A stretch of DNA of 64,000 bases from Astropecten irregularis. Its lineage: Eukaryota; Echinodermata; Asteroidea; Paxillosida; Astropectinidae. Positions 25,358 to 37,900 of the stretch are shown one piece after another. The DNA is taken from positions 19,575,217 to 19,639,216 of the forward strand of contig OZ020246.1 of the NCBI GenBank assembly GCA_963971285.1. The letters run 5' to 3'. The position numbers and the translations under genes are program-made. Within the stretch, counting starts at the first letter, position 1. Each line of letters begins with the position of its first letter. The notes under the pieces are model-generated. The model saw only the letters and a program-made list of their open reading frames with translations, had not been told where the DNA came from and did no database searches.

Positions 25358-28076
25358 CACACTCAGAAAACGAATGTAAAAAATAAAATATGTAAAGAAT
25401 ATTGTGTAAAAAAATACTTAATTTATGTAAAATCCCATGAAAAACCTATACACATTTGTTTTGTAAAAATAATTTTTCATATTTTTGGAGTAAACATACA
25501 AGTTTACAATGATTGTGTAAAGTTTACATAAGTTAAGTAAGTACTTTACGTGTATCAAGTGGTAAGAAATTGAAGTTCATAACGCCATGGTAAGTTTTAC
25601 AATACATAAATGACAGACATTCAATTTACACAACAAATAAGTACTTTCGGGAGTTCGAATATGCGTGGCTTCACTTGACGTACATAACAGCATGGAAATG
25701 GACAACAAACTGAAGGCTTGGAGGTTTGGTCATCTTTTGAAGGTAATTAACCTTAGTTAATGTTTTCATGTTAATTTGTGTAATATTAAGGTACGGATGG
25801 CTGACTTGTGAATGGTTTCCTACATTTAATATGGATTTATAACTTGTGAAAATACATTACGCCATGGAAGTTATACGTGCGTTACAAAATGTGACATTCA
25901 TATGCGTTGATTTTTGTGTAGTAATTTGAGGACAAACTAAATGGACAGAAGTCTCTGAAAAGCTTCTATTAAAGCTTCGTCCTTAAATTTATTCCATCCT
26001 GGCAAACCCATCTTCTGAAGGATAAGGACGTCGATGTGGGGGAACTATCATCAGGTAGAATCTAGTTGGGCCCATTTTCCGGACAGTTGATAATGGTGGT
26101 GGTGCAAACCAGTATTGTTCACAGAAGATAATTATGGGTTTTTTTTTTTTTTTACATTTTCTTCAGATGAAAGCAACTTGGAATTGTCTGCTCTCCAACT
26201 TCCTCTGTTCACTGGCCGACGAAAGGCGAAATGTGTACGACAACATATAATCCTTTACTGAGACTTCATCAGTTTTTTTATCGATGTTCACTCGGTAAGT
26301 ACCAATTTTTACTTATATGTTGCAGAGTCTATTTTTACATGAATTCAAATATCAAAATTACAATGTAACAACAGGATCCATGACTGAAAACCGCTAAATA
26401 TGAAGACCTACAATAAACTTCGGGAATGCTCATAGGATCTGGATGTAATTAAGCTCATTATGAATCATAGAAAACTACATATTATGCAGCAGAGGATTCA
26501 CGTGTCCCAGGTTTGAATGAAAATTGACCCTGAAGTGTTTTTTTTTTGTCTTCAAATAATTATTCCATAGTGCCTCTGATAAATACAGTCGTACGTGGTC
26601 TAATAAATTTTATTTGCTTTCAATTTGTGTTTCCATTTCTTCAGGAGAACAATCACCAAGAAGATGGAACAACAAAATCACAGCCGTTCTTATTCTTGTC
26701 CTGTGGTGACACCAATAGCTCTTCAACAAGTGCTCCTAGTTAAAGAACGCCAAGCACCTCCACAGATGTATCTTTATCGGAAGAATAGGACATTTGTTTT
26801 AAGACATTCTTCGTCTGAGACTTGCAGTACCACTAACAAGACAAAATTGTTCAGGTATATGTGACTTCATGGAGTCTGTCATCTTTGAGCTCAAAGACAA
26901 TGTAAAGGGATATGCCATCAGAAATTTCCTGATATTTTGCTGCAGTATTATGTAAGCACATATTCATTCTTGAGGATAGTGAGTGTTTTATCTGAAATTT
27001 CACATTTCTTGGTAATCATCATGCATTGTTCATGTCTCATTTCCCTTAATCAAGAGAAGGTCTAAGGCTTTAAAATGAAATATTTACATGTAAATGGCCA
27101 GATTTCTTTTTCAATTTTTATCTGGGTTTTGTTTACCAGTAGCAGACAGGCAAAAGTCAATTATGTTCTCCTGCCCTTTCCAATAGATGTTTAGTGTCTT
27201 ATATTGATGTTTACAACATGTACATTTGTTGTTAATAATTATTCCATTGCAGGTTCAGTAAAATGTTTTAAACTTGAAAATTAAAGATTTTTTTAAAAGA
27301 AATCAGTCGATTCTTAAATGTGATTTCCAAATGACACAGAGGTAAAACAATATACCCGAATCCTGCAGTGGATGAGTAGGACAGTGAATATGAAGGGACA
27401 GCTCAGTTTCAATGTCTACTATTATGCTGACAATTGTTTCATTTGGCAAGTATCATTTATAGAAAGTTCTATGCAAGCGTCCATCTTATTGATTTATTTC
27501 ACTACCTTTCAGTGTTAAGGTTTCTTTTCTACTTCATATAAGAGAGGAATTTGGGAGGCCTTGTATTTTGCACAAATACACCTTGCTTGATCCCATTAAT
27601 GATGTTATTTTTTAAACTTTGTCAGAAATAGAAATAAAGCTCACAGCAAGTTTGAAATTTGACATTTCTATGTGTGTATTAATTTATGTTTAACGGTTTG
27701 TGATTTTGAAAAAAGGATTTACCGAGAAACTCGGTAAGAGAAACAAATTTACATATCTAACATGTAAAAACAATGCCGAAAATACATAGATAAATGGTAA
27801 AATGTTTACTTAATTGACAAGTAAATTGATTTATCTTACACAGAATAGTGGTAAAAAATTTACCTAATATCAGTGTAAAATTTTACATAACAGGGTTTTA
27901 CCTAGAAATTCGGTAAAATCTGTTACACAATTTCAAAGTAAAAATGTACCTAACTATTGTGTAACATTTTACCAAACACTCGTTATGTAAGCTTTACCTA
28001 GTAATGTCGCATGTGCGCCCGTTACATGTAAAACAGGGTAGATTTTACTTATCTTGTGTAAATTTTTCTCTGTGTG
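25358..28076. mobile_element. Candidate 2.7-kb element with GTAAA-rich subterminal arrays
   Basis: The left tip CACACTCAGAAAA resembles the inverted right tip TTTTTCTCTGTGTG. Inside both ends are 300-350 bp dense in GTAAA/TTTAC words (about 25370-25640 and 27715-28060). I found no clear target duplication. The middle holds exon-like pieces with splice consensus and an AATAAA at about 27633 but no recognised transposase. Superfamily not assigned. Confidence 0.45.
26167..26295 (+). other. Exon-like segment inside the 2.7-kb candidate element
   Basis: Preceded by a long T tract and TTCTTCAG, followed by GTAAGTACC. One frame reads DESNLELSALQLPLFTGRRK before a stop. A second piece after TTTCTTCAG at about 26643 reads ENNHQEDGTTKSQPFLFLSC. 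No domain recognised; could be a decayed transposon gene or a non-coding transcript. Confidence 0.25.
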
Positions 28077-29728
28077 CATGGAGACCCAGGGTGTTTGTAC
28101 AGGCCATGGCTATTGACACAGCACAGTGTTGAATTACACAATCCCTTTCAAAAGCCGAATTGACATGGGCCTTGGAGCACTTCCGGATTCCGGGTGCGAG
28201 CCGTTCCGGCTCGGAATCTAACCAGCGCCCGTGGGGAGTTTTCGTTCGCTCCTCCGCGCGCCGGGCGAACCGAGCGGCGAGCGCCGAGCCGGGGAGGCCA
28301 AAGCCTAGCGCCTCGGAACGCAGATCAATAATTGTTGAGCATTTTCTATGCAGTTGTTCTGTGATACGGATTTTGCAGACATGGATTTCGATCATTCTGA
28401 TGACTGTAATACTGTAGCAGGATTTTTGTGGGGGTTCGCTGTCCTTGTTATTTGATATTCTGTGAGTGACCTTGCAAGACCGTTCGGCGTCTGGATTATG
28501 GCGACCGGGGTTGAGGTGGGATGGACACCTGCCTCGCCGGTAGGGAAGCCTATCCGCTCTGCTTGATCCGGTTTTCCCTCATACAAAAGGAGGCCTCGTT
28601 TGTGCCTCTGTAGAAAGCAATATTCAAACACATTCATTGCGAGACACGCGCGAATTCACCAAATGGACAACTTCAAACCATTGGTATTTGAACTGTACCC
28701 ATTTTTGTCATGATGGAATTTGGACCGAATGTCCCTTTAATGATAAACTTCAATTTGCGACAGATAAAGAAAAATTTGAAATGTCTCCTTTTGGCATTTC
28801 CGTTGGCATGAAAACATTATGTGGACGTGTGTGAGTCCACATAACGTCTTGGGATCCTGCATTGTGTGGACGTCCTTTGTCAGGAGGTCCACAGTGTGTG
28901 TGCTACGTAGCTCCTCCGCTGTATAATGCACAATTCAGCAGTTTGGTGACATTCCATGCACTCACCTCTCGAGTTGACGGTCGTGAAATTATGAAATATG
29001 GGAACAAAGATGAACAGTTTTGAACAACTCATTTGAGTTTTCTTTTGTCGTTTCTGGTTTTGGGTTTGGTTTGGTTTAGCTGGCCTAGGCCTATATTATG
29101 CATTAATAACAGGTATAGCTTACACTATAGAGCTTCATGATTACATCTTGTCGTGTGACGAAGCCAAAGTCGTATTCTAGTCGAGGAGATCCAAAATGGC
29201 TGCAACATGCATTTGCAATTGCACATACAATTTCGCTAACATTTTCTTTTTACTGGCAACAAAAGTGAACGATAAAAGAAGAAAAAACATGTGATATGAT
29301 TTGTATTTGATGGCCATTGTCTGGGAAGGGGGAATTGTGACAACAGATATATCATCCCTTTGTTTTCTAGCCATCTGTTGTTTACAGACTATGCTGCCGC
29401 TGTCGCGCCAGTGCATTTACCTGTCTATGGATGAGGGATTTACCGAACACCTGTCGGATCCCGTATCCTGGTACTGAAATCATTATTAATGTTCTCCCTT
29501 GGGAGTACAGTGCTTGATTGCAAACCGTCTGCTCATTCCCTGAGTCCAATGCGAGGATGCAGAAACAGAGACCTCATCCGCATCCGTGAAAGTACGGGTC
29601 ATACTAAATGAGCATTCGTGACTCCATGCATCAGTCAGCATGTGTATAGTGTATGCGTGCATTATGTATAGGCCTAGTCATGTCCAAAATGCTGTTTTTG
29701 AATCATATTCAACCGTCAGCTTGCTATA
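28077..29728. other. Gene-free stretch with GC-rich island and hairpins
   Basis: 28170-28320 is markedly GC-rich against AT-rich surroundings. Two neighbouring hairpins lie at 28817-28897. No supportable gene. Confidence 0.45.
28817..28897. repeat. Two adjacent GTGGAC/GTCCAC hairpins
   Basis: TTATGTGGAC (28817-28826) pairs with GTCCACATAA (28835-28844); a second pair TGTGGAC/GTCCACA follows at about 28864-28892. Confidence 0.6.
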
Positions 29729-30145
29729 CAGGATGTCCTCGAAAAAACGCAACACTGTGTCGGTACCCATTATGTTAAAATCAAACTGTTCACCACTTCA
29801 AGATTCAGATATGTGATACAGCTATGTCTTGGCTATCACCATGCAGAATGTAAGCATATTGGGGCTGAAATTGGCGAAAATATGACCAATTGAAAGAGTA
29901 CTCCTCAAAAAACAAATTTGCAAGGATAACGCGCATAGTGGTCAATACATAATGTGTATGAAGAAAGATGAAAATCGGGTTTTGAAGTTGGATAATTCAG
30001 TCTTAGTTTTTTCATTCAATTTTAGTCAAATGTTGCTCAAATTCTACATGGTGATAGCCAAGGCAGGTATATCACATATCTGAATCTTGAAGTGATAAAC
30101 AGTTTATTTTTTATATAATAGTTTTTTTTGGGGAGGGACACCCTG
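29729..30145. mobile_element. Family E palindromic MITE, copy 1
   Basis: Starts CAGGATGTCCTCGAAAAAAC and ends GGGACACCCTG; the internal arms around CTTGGCTATCACCATG pair, so the whole element folds back. The tips resemble GTGTCCCAAAAAA ends of some mariner/IS630-type elements. No ORF. A second copy is at 38723-39164. Confidence 0.75.
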
Positions 30146-30227
30146 CATAGACACTCTTCCCCTCGCACTAACCTATACGTGTGGCGATGACGTTAATACA
30201 TCTTAAATCAATGCCATGTCACCGTAC

Positions 30228-30386
30228 AGGGGTAGCTGTCCATTTCACGAAGTCCTACGATCGATCGCAACTCGAGTTACGAAGGATAACCCATCGTATC
30301 CTACGACTTCCACGTGGGGGCTGTAATGCATCATAAGTCTTAAGATTAATAGTAAGTTATGAGGGGTTTGATGAAATCGACCCCTG
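30228..30386. repeat. Possible foldback repeat
   Basis: CCATTTCACGAAGTCC at the left and GATGAAATCGACCCC at the right are loosely inverted; CTACGATCGATCGCAACTCG near the left is partly palindromic. Confidence 0.35.
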
Positions 30387-30659
30387 GTTAAAAACCTTGA
30401 CTCTTTGCCAGATTCTGAGAACCAACGCGGATGTCGTGGTCACGACTAACGACTGTGAATATTTGCGATATGCATGATAGCATTTCCAAACAGCGTTTTC
30501 AATTAAGGTTTCCTAGAATGCTATATTCTTTCCATTGATACAATCTGGTTGAGCAATCGCTCTTCACATGACAGTACAATACAAAAATAATAATCATTGC
30601 CCTGTGTGTGCAGTACGTGTAAAATTCGCCTTCAATATTACTGAGAAGAAATCTCATGC

Positions 30660-30824
30660 ATTTGATATTCATGGTCAGTGAACATAAACAACAGCCAAAG
30701 AACAATTGCAAGTGATACACAACACATGAAAATTTGGTTGTTAATCCTGTTTTGATCATATAAGGCAGAAATGTCATGCTTAGCGATTTTTTTTGTGCTA
30801 AGCAGCTCTATGAAATTTGCCCCC
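30660..30824 (+). mobile_element. Family D MITE, 5' truncated copy
   Basis: Matches 9985-10133: TTTGATATTCATGGTCAGTG, AACAGCCAAAGAACAAT, GTTGTTAATCCTGT, GTGCTAAGCAG, ending TGAAATTTGCCCCC. Confidence 0.75.
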
Positions 30825-32017
30825 CGTAGTTCTTGCAGCGTCTTTGTAAGATGATCCCCTCTTCTGAAAAAAGTTCACAGTTATTATTTTTTTCCAAGCT
30901 GAAAAGCTGCAAAGGCCTTGATGCAAATATTGTAATGCTCTGTATCTCTTCACGGTTATTTCTCACGTGGAAAAAAGGCCAAATCACACCGCATACGCGT
31001 CCGGCACTCAAGTGCACCCCAAGTCATTGTATCGCGATCTCCGGATGTCGTTCTTGTAAAGCTAGAGGGGAATTACATTTATTCGCCACGGTCATGCATG
31101 CTGGAGATTTTCTCCAAGAATCTCAGGAGGATTTTCACGAGAAGACTTAATATAAATCTCGTATGTGATAAGGTCCTCTTTCGTCAATGAGGTTTGCCTT
31201 GCCCGTGGGTAACCAACCCTTACTTGATTGAGCATGCCGAAGCTCTGAGACGGTGATAACGATTGGAGTAAGATTATCACACCCTAAGGAATCATTACAG
31301 TTATTTGTAGGAAGATTTCTTGCTTTCGTGCTTCTATTTCTGACACTGTCGTGTACCTGCGTTCTGTTAATACTTCCGTATCAATGCAGTGGGTTGTATC
31401 GGCGGCGTTACCACAAAGCGGCAGTTCGGGCGTGCGTCCATCAGCGCCGATGAAGCTAGCCGGTTTCAAGGTCGAATTCTAAGGCGATGTTTGCCATTCA
31501 GATGGGTGCGAACTTTCGCAGTTCCAAACGCCGAAGCTCTAACATCTTCACATTTATCGATATTTGTTCAGCTGCTCTACCGTAAACTGTAAAGGGGAAC
31601 GGACAAGTCGTCTGCTGTCGTTTTGATGAAGTTTTTCAAGTTTCCACTGTGTATACCTAGCTGTATGTTTCACTTATGTCTTTATAAACGTTTCTCCGTA
31701 GACTAAACATCAATCCATTTGGTCCAATTAATATATATAGACCAAGGAGATGTAGGACCTCTTTTTAAACTGACCAATAGACTCGAGGACTTCCTATGCT
31801 TCATCCTGTGCAGTCCTCTTGTTGGAGAAAAACAAGCTTGGTCCATTCACGATTCCATAGAATCTGCAAGAGCTTCTTGTACTGAGCTATGCTTTAAAAA
31901 CTGAATTTATACCCATTTTCAGACTTAATTCCGTAAACCTCTCACCTGGATATTGCGTGTGGTGGGCAGCCATATTTAGTATATACTCTTAAAGGGTGCA
32001 GAAACTACCCAACGTTG
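30825..32017. other. Gene-free stretch
   Basis: Several open frames (e.g. 30833-31150) but none with a recognised domain or splice support. Confidence 0.4.
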
Positions 32018-32387
32018 TTAAAGGTATACTACGTACTTTGGTAGTATATCAAGACAGAAATGTTCACAGATTTACCTATAACTTACAGGGTATAAAAATG
32101 ACGGTGCTGATAGAAACATACCGTTAAATTCTTTCGCCTGAAATGCTGTTTTTATCAAGTAATATGGTAAAAGCAACGACCGAAAATATGTTTCATCTTT
32201 AAAAGATCAATAATAACGATGTGAAGATAAAAGAAATCCCATGGGCGTTTTTCTCTGCTTTCTAAAAAAAAAAGTGGGCACCGTATGCGACTTGGAATTT
32301 CACAGATGACTTTTACTGTATATATCTTTCTTAAAATGTTTACCCATGAATCTGCATTTCTTTGACAAAAACTAGTATGATATTTAA
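32018..32387 (-). mobile_element. Family B element, minus orientation
   Basis: TTAAAGGTATACTACGTACT at the left and GTATGATATTTAA at the right, TTAA at both ends; shared half GATAGAAACATACCGTTAAA and left half GTGGGCACCGTATGCGAC. Confidence 0.8.
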
Positions 32388-32429
32388 CAATTGCGGCCGG
32401 TGATGCAGGACCGCTATACGCTCTAAAGG

Positions 32430-32972
32430 CCTACCAGTATTTACACATATGCGACTTCATCGCGCGACAATATCGCTTGTATTTTTAACTGCGCACAAAT
32501 CAATGGGCGTGTTTACATTTACGCGACAAAGTAGTGCGACTTGTCGCGCGACTTTTTGAAATCAAATTGAAAGTGACAAAAAAATGTTGCACACGTATTT
32601 CCTTATGTCCTTCCGCGCCAATTGTATTGATTGCTTGGAAAATATGGACAAGAAAATAATAACTATGCTCCATAAATATAATTAATTGTATGAGGCAAAA
32701 CAAACATTATTAGAGATGTCGGGTGAAAAGACAACATAAATAGGCCTAATTATGATCTCCTCCTGAGGGTATGATGCTCCTAGGATCGCCCTAGCTGCCA
32801 AAAAAACCAGTAGGCCCCTAAGCAAAATATATTCTTCCGAGCACGAAAACGATGAGGCATATGAGGTGCCATTTTTTGAAAAAGAGAAGGTCTGTTTTTT
32901 TTAATTTTTATCATTAGAATTTGGAAAAAGTCGCGCGTGTGCGACTTTGTCGCGTATGTGTAAATGGGCTTA
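32430..32972. mobile_element. MITE with CGCGAC-rich inverted ends
   Basis: Left TTTACATTTACGCGACAAAG and GTCGCGCGACTTTTT; right AAAAAGTCGCGCG and ACTTTGTCGCGTATGTG. An extra left motif ATTTACACATATGCGAC at about 32441 suggests the true boundary or a second insertion. No transposase. Confidence 0.7.
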
Positions 32973-33217
32973 AGGATGACTGTATTTATTACTAAATAAC
33001 ATGTAATACTCAGGACATAAACGGGGACAACATACATATCGGTATAGTCGGATAGGCCTATGTTCTCTTCCAGACAAAAATGACATGGTAATTGGTAATT
33101 AAGTGATGTGCACACTATTAACATTCTACAGACTTGCACATACAATGAGATAGATATAACAGTATAATGACGAGACAATGACGAGATGGTATCTGTGGTG
33201 CGTTTGGACAACAAACA

Positions 33218-33223
33218 ACACAT
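33218..33223 (-). terminator. Candidate polyadenylation signal AATAAA
   Basis: Minus-strand AATAAA followed directly by a GT-rich stretch (TGTGTTGTTTGTTG), as expected of a downstream cleavage element. Transcript 3' ends would be needed to confirm it. Confidence 0.4.
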
Positions 33224-34864
33224 TTATTGATCAATGGTTGACAATCAATAAACCGCAATGATAGCTCCAGTACAGATAGAACAGTAAAGATACATAATAA
33301 TGCACGTTAATTTCACTGGTGGCCTGCACTTAATTAACAAGTTAGTCACACAAGATTAACACTTTTGCATTTCTCTTCAACATTGATAATAGGATACCAT
33401 CACGAGTGCAAAAAAAGTAATGTGATGAATTCAAATAACATTTCATCCCTTTTCAATAATTGTCAACATTAGTTTATCAATGTTCGTGTATAGTGCTGGT
33501 TGATTTCGAAGCAATTACTGTGTTCGTATACACTACTACCAACTTGTACAATGTTGTCAACTTGCACAAAAATAAAAACAGTAAAAATGTAAGTCATGCT
33601 TCCACTAAAGACGTTTAAGTCATAAACTGACGCAATTTGTTACCAACGGTTAAAAACAGAGCAATATTTATAATGTTAAATCGTGTTTTAATAAATAACA
33701 CCAGATGCTGTAAATATTAACGAAATAAGATATAATTATATGAAAACCAAACCAAACAAAAATGTAAAACTTGTGCAAAACATGATTTAAAAAATAGTTC
33801 TATCCGTAAAATGATAGACGGTTCGCATTACAAGAAAATTAATCGCCAAAAGATTTTTTTTCGTAAACGATATCACTCCGCACGATATTCTCTAAATGCT
33901 ATCTAAATAATCAAAGATATAGAAAAAAATCCAAAATATAATTGTGAAAAAATGCTTTAAGAAATAACGTCAATTGTTAGTCATTGCGATATGCGAAGGC
34001 GTCTTTTATGCAGAAACTTTTTTATAACAGAAACTGATACGTGCGAGGGCTTTTTATACTCAGACCATACATGTAATTGAACGCTTGAACAAAATGCCAC
34101 ACAAACGAGCCAGAATAAAGCGCAGTGTGAAGATGGTACGATAGCTCCATTGTGCCATGTAACGTGAACCATCCATCTGCACTCAAATAGTAAAATATAA
34201 TCTCAATTCACAAGACCAAGGCACAGTATAGAAATAACAACTGACTACACATATCAGAAAATTAAAAAAAAAAAAAAAAAAAAAAAACTAGATATAAAAC
34301 AGACTTTAAATTACATTTGGTCGGCCATTCACCCAGGCAGGCATTTATGATATACACACATATTTCAATTTAATATCAAGAATATGTCTTGATTAAAAAT
34401 AACATGTGCCTATACTTTAAGAACCGAAATGTTTTTGTGACTGTTGTAATGTTCATTTGTAAGAAAATTGCACGATAGAGCGAAACATTATTTCATAATA
34501 TGTCAACAAGAACCCTTCTATATCATCGGCAGTGAGACCTCCTTTAAACTTTGTGACGACAAAAATATTACAGTATTTAAAATGATAGATTTATATCCCC
34601 TACCACAAAATCGACAGGCTTTTCCGTTTGTCCGATCAATTTTTGTTTCATTTTTGTTTAACCAACATCGACATGAATGAACTTCATAAGAATGGAAATT
34701 ACAAGATTTTGTTTTTTTCTTAGGATGAAATTCGAAAAAGAAAAGCGATCAAGTATAAATGTAGCTTCTTATCGCTAGAATTTAGAATAATCTGAATATC
34801 ATACAACAAAAGAAAGGAGATTTTTGCAGTGAAGTTTTTTTTCTTGTTGTAGCCACAAAATAAT
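33218..34864 (-). other. Probable 3' UTR of the calbindin-32-like gene
   Basis: The 1.6 kb after the stop codon is AT-rich, holds no convincing ORF and contains a run of about 24 A on the plus strand (34264-34287). The first minus-strand AATAAA I found is at 33223-33218; earlier ATTAAA words near 34370 and 33686 could also be used. Confidence 0.45.
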
Positions 34865-34981
34865 TTAGTGACATCCGAGGATCATCATGACTTCTCTTTT
34901 GTTGAGTTTCCCGTCCTGATCCACATCAGCGTGGCTCATCAGTCCTCGCTTGAAGATCTCAACATTCCTCATCGAATCCTC
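34865..34981 (-). CDS. Calbindin-32-like exon 11 (residues 264-301, EF6 and stop)
   Basis: 117 nt including TAA, acceptor GACAG. It encodes EDSMRNVEIFKRGLMSHA, then loop DVDQDGKLNKRE (282-293) and VMMILGCH. Loop 6 is fully canonical (D1, D3, D5, G6, N9, E12), unlike vertebrate calbindin-D28k where EF6 is degenerate, and more like secretagogin. Confidence 0.92.
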   Translation of the reverse strand, partial: EDSMRNVEIFKRGLMSHADVDQDGKLNKREVMMILGCH

Positions 34982-37900
34982 CTGTCAACGAAAGGAAATA
35001 TCAACTGATTAATAAAGTAGTTGATCAACTAAATTATGTATTGATCCACTAAGAGACAAAGTCTATTCAATGCTTAGCCACAGCCATCAAATGTTGAGTC
35101 CACCAAGTCCACAAAAGCAATGTCCACCAAACTCACCAAAAAGGAATCGATTTGATTTCCAGCACGTCCACAAATTCATTAAATTAATTTTGTATCCTCC
35201 GACTCCACCACATAAAACTGGTGTACACTTCATCCACTAAACAAAGATAATAGCTTGGTTTAAATTGCATCCACTAAAAAAGAAATTAACGTACACCAAA
35301 TCCACTAAACCCAACTTGTGTCCGCATCATCCATCAAACGGAGAAATCAAGTTGATATTCACCACATCCACCAAATCAACAAACCTATTCAACTACATAA
35401 GAGACCTTCCTAGGTGTCAACTACACTCGACAAACGAAAGGATGACAATTTTATTTTCAATGTTATTCTCTTTGAATGATGGAGAGCCACAGATGCCAAT
35501 CCACTATAGGATCCAAAATAAGCCAATGAAATAAGTCAACTACAAAATCAACACCAACACGTCATAGAGACCCCAACAGCTTTTAATTCCCAAAATAATA
35601 AGGAGGCCGCATTTAGCCTAATTAAAAAAAATTAAACTGGTCAGATTTAGCAAAGCTAAATAATAGTACAGTGATCGGAAATAAGATACTAAACTACAAA
35701 TATTTACACTTGTATTCAACATACAGACTGTTTACGTCTTTTCATTCCTATCAATCTTTCCCCAAATGTTCAGGCTTTGTTGAATGCTATAGAATTTTGT
35801 CTGAAGCGGCATTTTGTGTGCGCTTGTTATAATACAGGGACACATGAGCCAACACCTATGAATGTTGCAATAAATTTGAAGTTTTTTTCATTACTTGGCC
35901 AAAAGAATCCGTCTCGCCCACGTTCCCGTAGTCATGGAGATCCTTCACAAATAGGTCAATTTCATCACCCTCAAGATAGCCAGTCTTTCCCTGTAATGAA
36001 AGTGTGGAGAAAAAAGATACGATGCAATATTCTTTCAGGATCATACTAAATTGAGAGAAATTTTTATCGGTTGAGAAATGTGCACATTATATTCTGATTT
36101 AGCGAGCTCATAACGTAAAACGATGGCAATAACTTTCCCTCACGCTGCCGGCTGCATGAAACAAGTTGACAATATTGGCAATATTGCCGCCATATCTAGG
36201 TGATATACATTCATGCAAGTGAACGTTTGATATACACACAAAGGCAAGATCATTCTGAAACATAATTTAAATTTCACTGGTTTGTTTTTACTTGGACAAA
36301 TTCGGTCTGTTGTGTGTATGTCCCATAAGGACCAGGATTTACCATTCGTTGAGCGGTTTTGAATAAAATATCACAAAATTTGTCATAAAACCAAGGAACC
36401 CCACCTATATAATGGTTTATGCACGTTGTCATCTTTACATCGAGCAGACTTAATCCATCGCATACCTAACTATACTCCGAAAACCACAATTACAGAGGCT
36501 CCACTTAAATTGGGAAACTACCCCTAAAGGTACAGTAGAGAATTGGTAACATAGGTCTACCCAAACAGAAATGTTCACAGATTTACATATAACTTTCAGG
36601 GTATGAAGATGGTGCTGGTAGAAACATACCGTTAAATAATTTCCACCTGAAATGGTGTATAATTCCAGAAATAATAGTAAAGCGAAGACTGAAAACAGTT
36701 TTGATTTCGGGATAAGATCAAACAAATTCTTTATGTTTTATAAGAAAATTTATTCGGTTTTTGCTATTTTCTCGTAACTCCGATGTCCGATTGAGCTCAA
36801 ATTTCCACAAGTGTTGCATTTTTTAATGTACATGCTGGACTAGTGTGAGTGCTGTTCTGTGACCTTTACCAATCATGTATTATACCTTTAAATCGGAAAC
36901 GCACCCGAGTAAGCTGTCATTGTGGCATTAAAGTAGAAATTCAGCAATTGGTGTTCCATATGTGAACATCAAGCCATGCATGTGACCATGTGGGTCCAGT
37001 AATGAGCCATTTTTGGACGAGTGAAACAGGAATGTACTGTATGGAGTATGAGTATTTTACTCACCTTGTCATAATGATCAAAGATCTCGTACAGAAGCTT
37101 AAGGCGCTCTTTCTCACCCACGTCGCTGAACTGTAGATGAATTAAAAAGAAGAATTTAGCCTATGAGAAAGTTTAGCTAGGATCGAAACGTCAGAACCTC
37201 TAAACTTCAAGCAAAACAGTTTTCGTTAAATAGGGAACATAACATAATAGAACAGAACGGAACAAAACTGAACACGCACAGTTTATTATCTGTCCAATCA
37301 GTTAAATCACGCCCATACCTTGCGAAAACGACGGCCCAACTTACAGAACAAAACATTCGTATAATGTGAGGCGTGAGAGGGGGATGCGAGATGCGAGATG
37401 GCAGGTTTAGGACACCATAGATTGTGGCGAAGCTGCGCTTCGTATAAAGGTTAAAATATTAATGTGTTCCCTGTTCATTACTTGTTAATAGGAAAGAAAT
37501 TGGAGCAATTTGCAACTGTGACTGTCGATCGTTTCGAAGTCTCGCTTAATTATTTCTCGTTCTTTTCCAGCGCTATAGTTTCTTCTTCTACTTGAACAAA
37601 CAGAACATGTATTTAGTTTACCCACCTTGGATAGCCTACTGGATGTGATAAGGAAATTCTCCTCCGTCTTGATGGCCAACAGTCTGAAGGAAATATACAG
37701 ATCAATCATCGGTCAATAACTGGTTCGCAACACAGCCGCTATATACTATAGATGAGATTGCTGATTAGTTTTAAAGAAATCTAACCGAATTGGCAATTAT
37801 TTTGTCATTTTTGGGATTATGCTTCGAACTACAAACTCGGCATAAGGACTGCTTTGTTTTGTTGTTTAAATCCCGTTTATCCTTTAGAAGATTGGCAGAA

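Noticed and set aside
31253..31453. Small membrane protein with a hydrophobic stretch
   Set aside because: Single isolated frame, no start-context, exon or homology support; the opposite strand is also open.
32780..33223. 147-codon minus-strand ORF, the longest single open frame listed for the window
   Set aside because: It overlaps the right arm of a CGCGAC-ended MITE and the candidate polyadenylation site and shows no recognisable domain.
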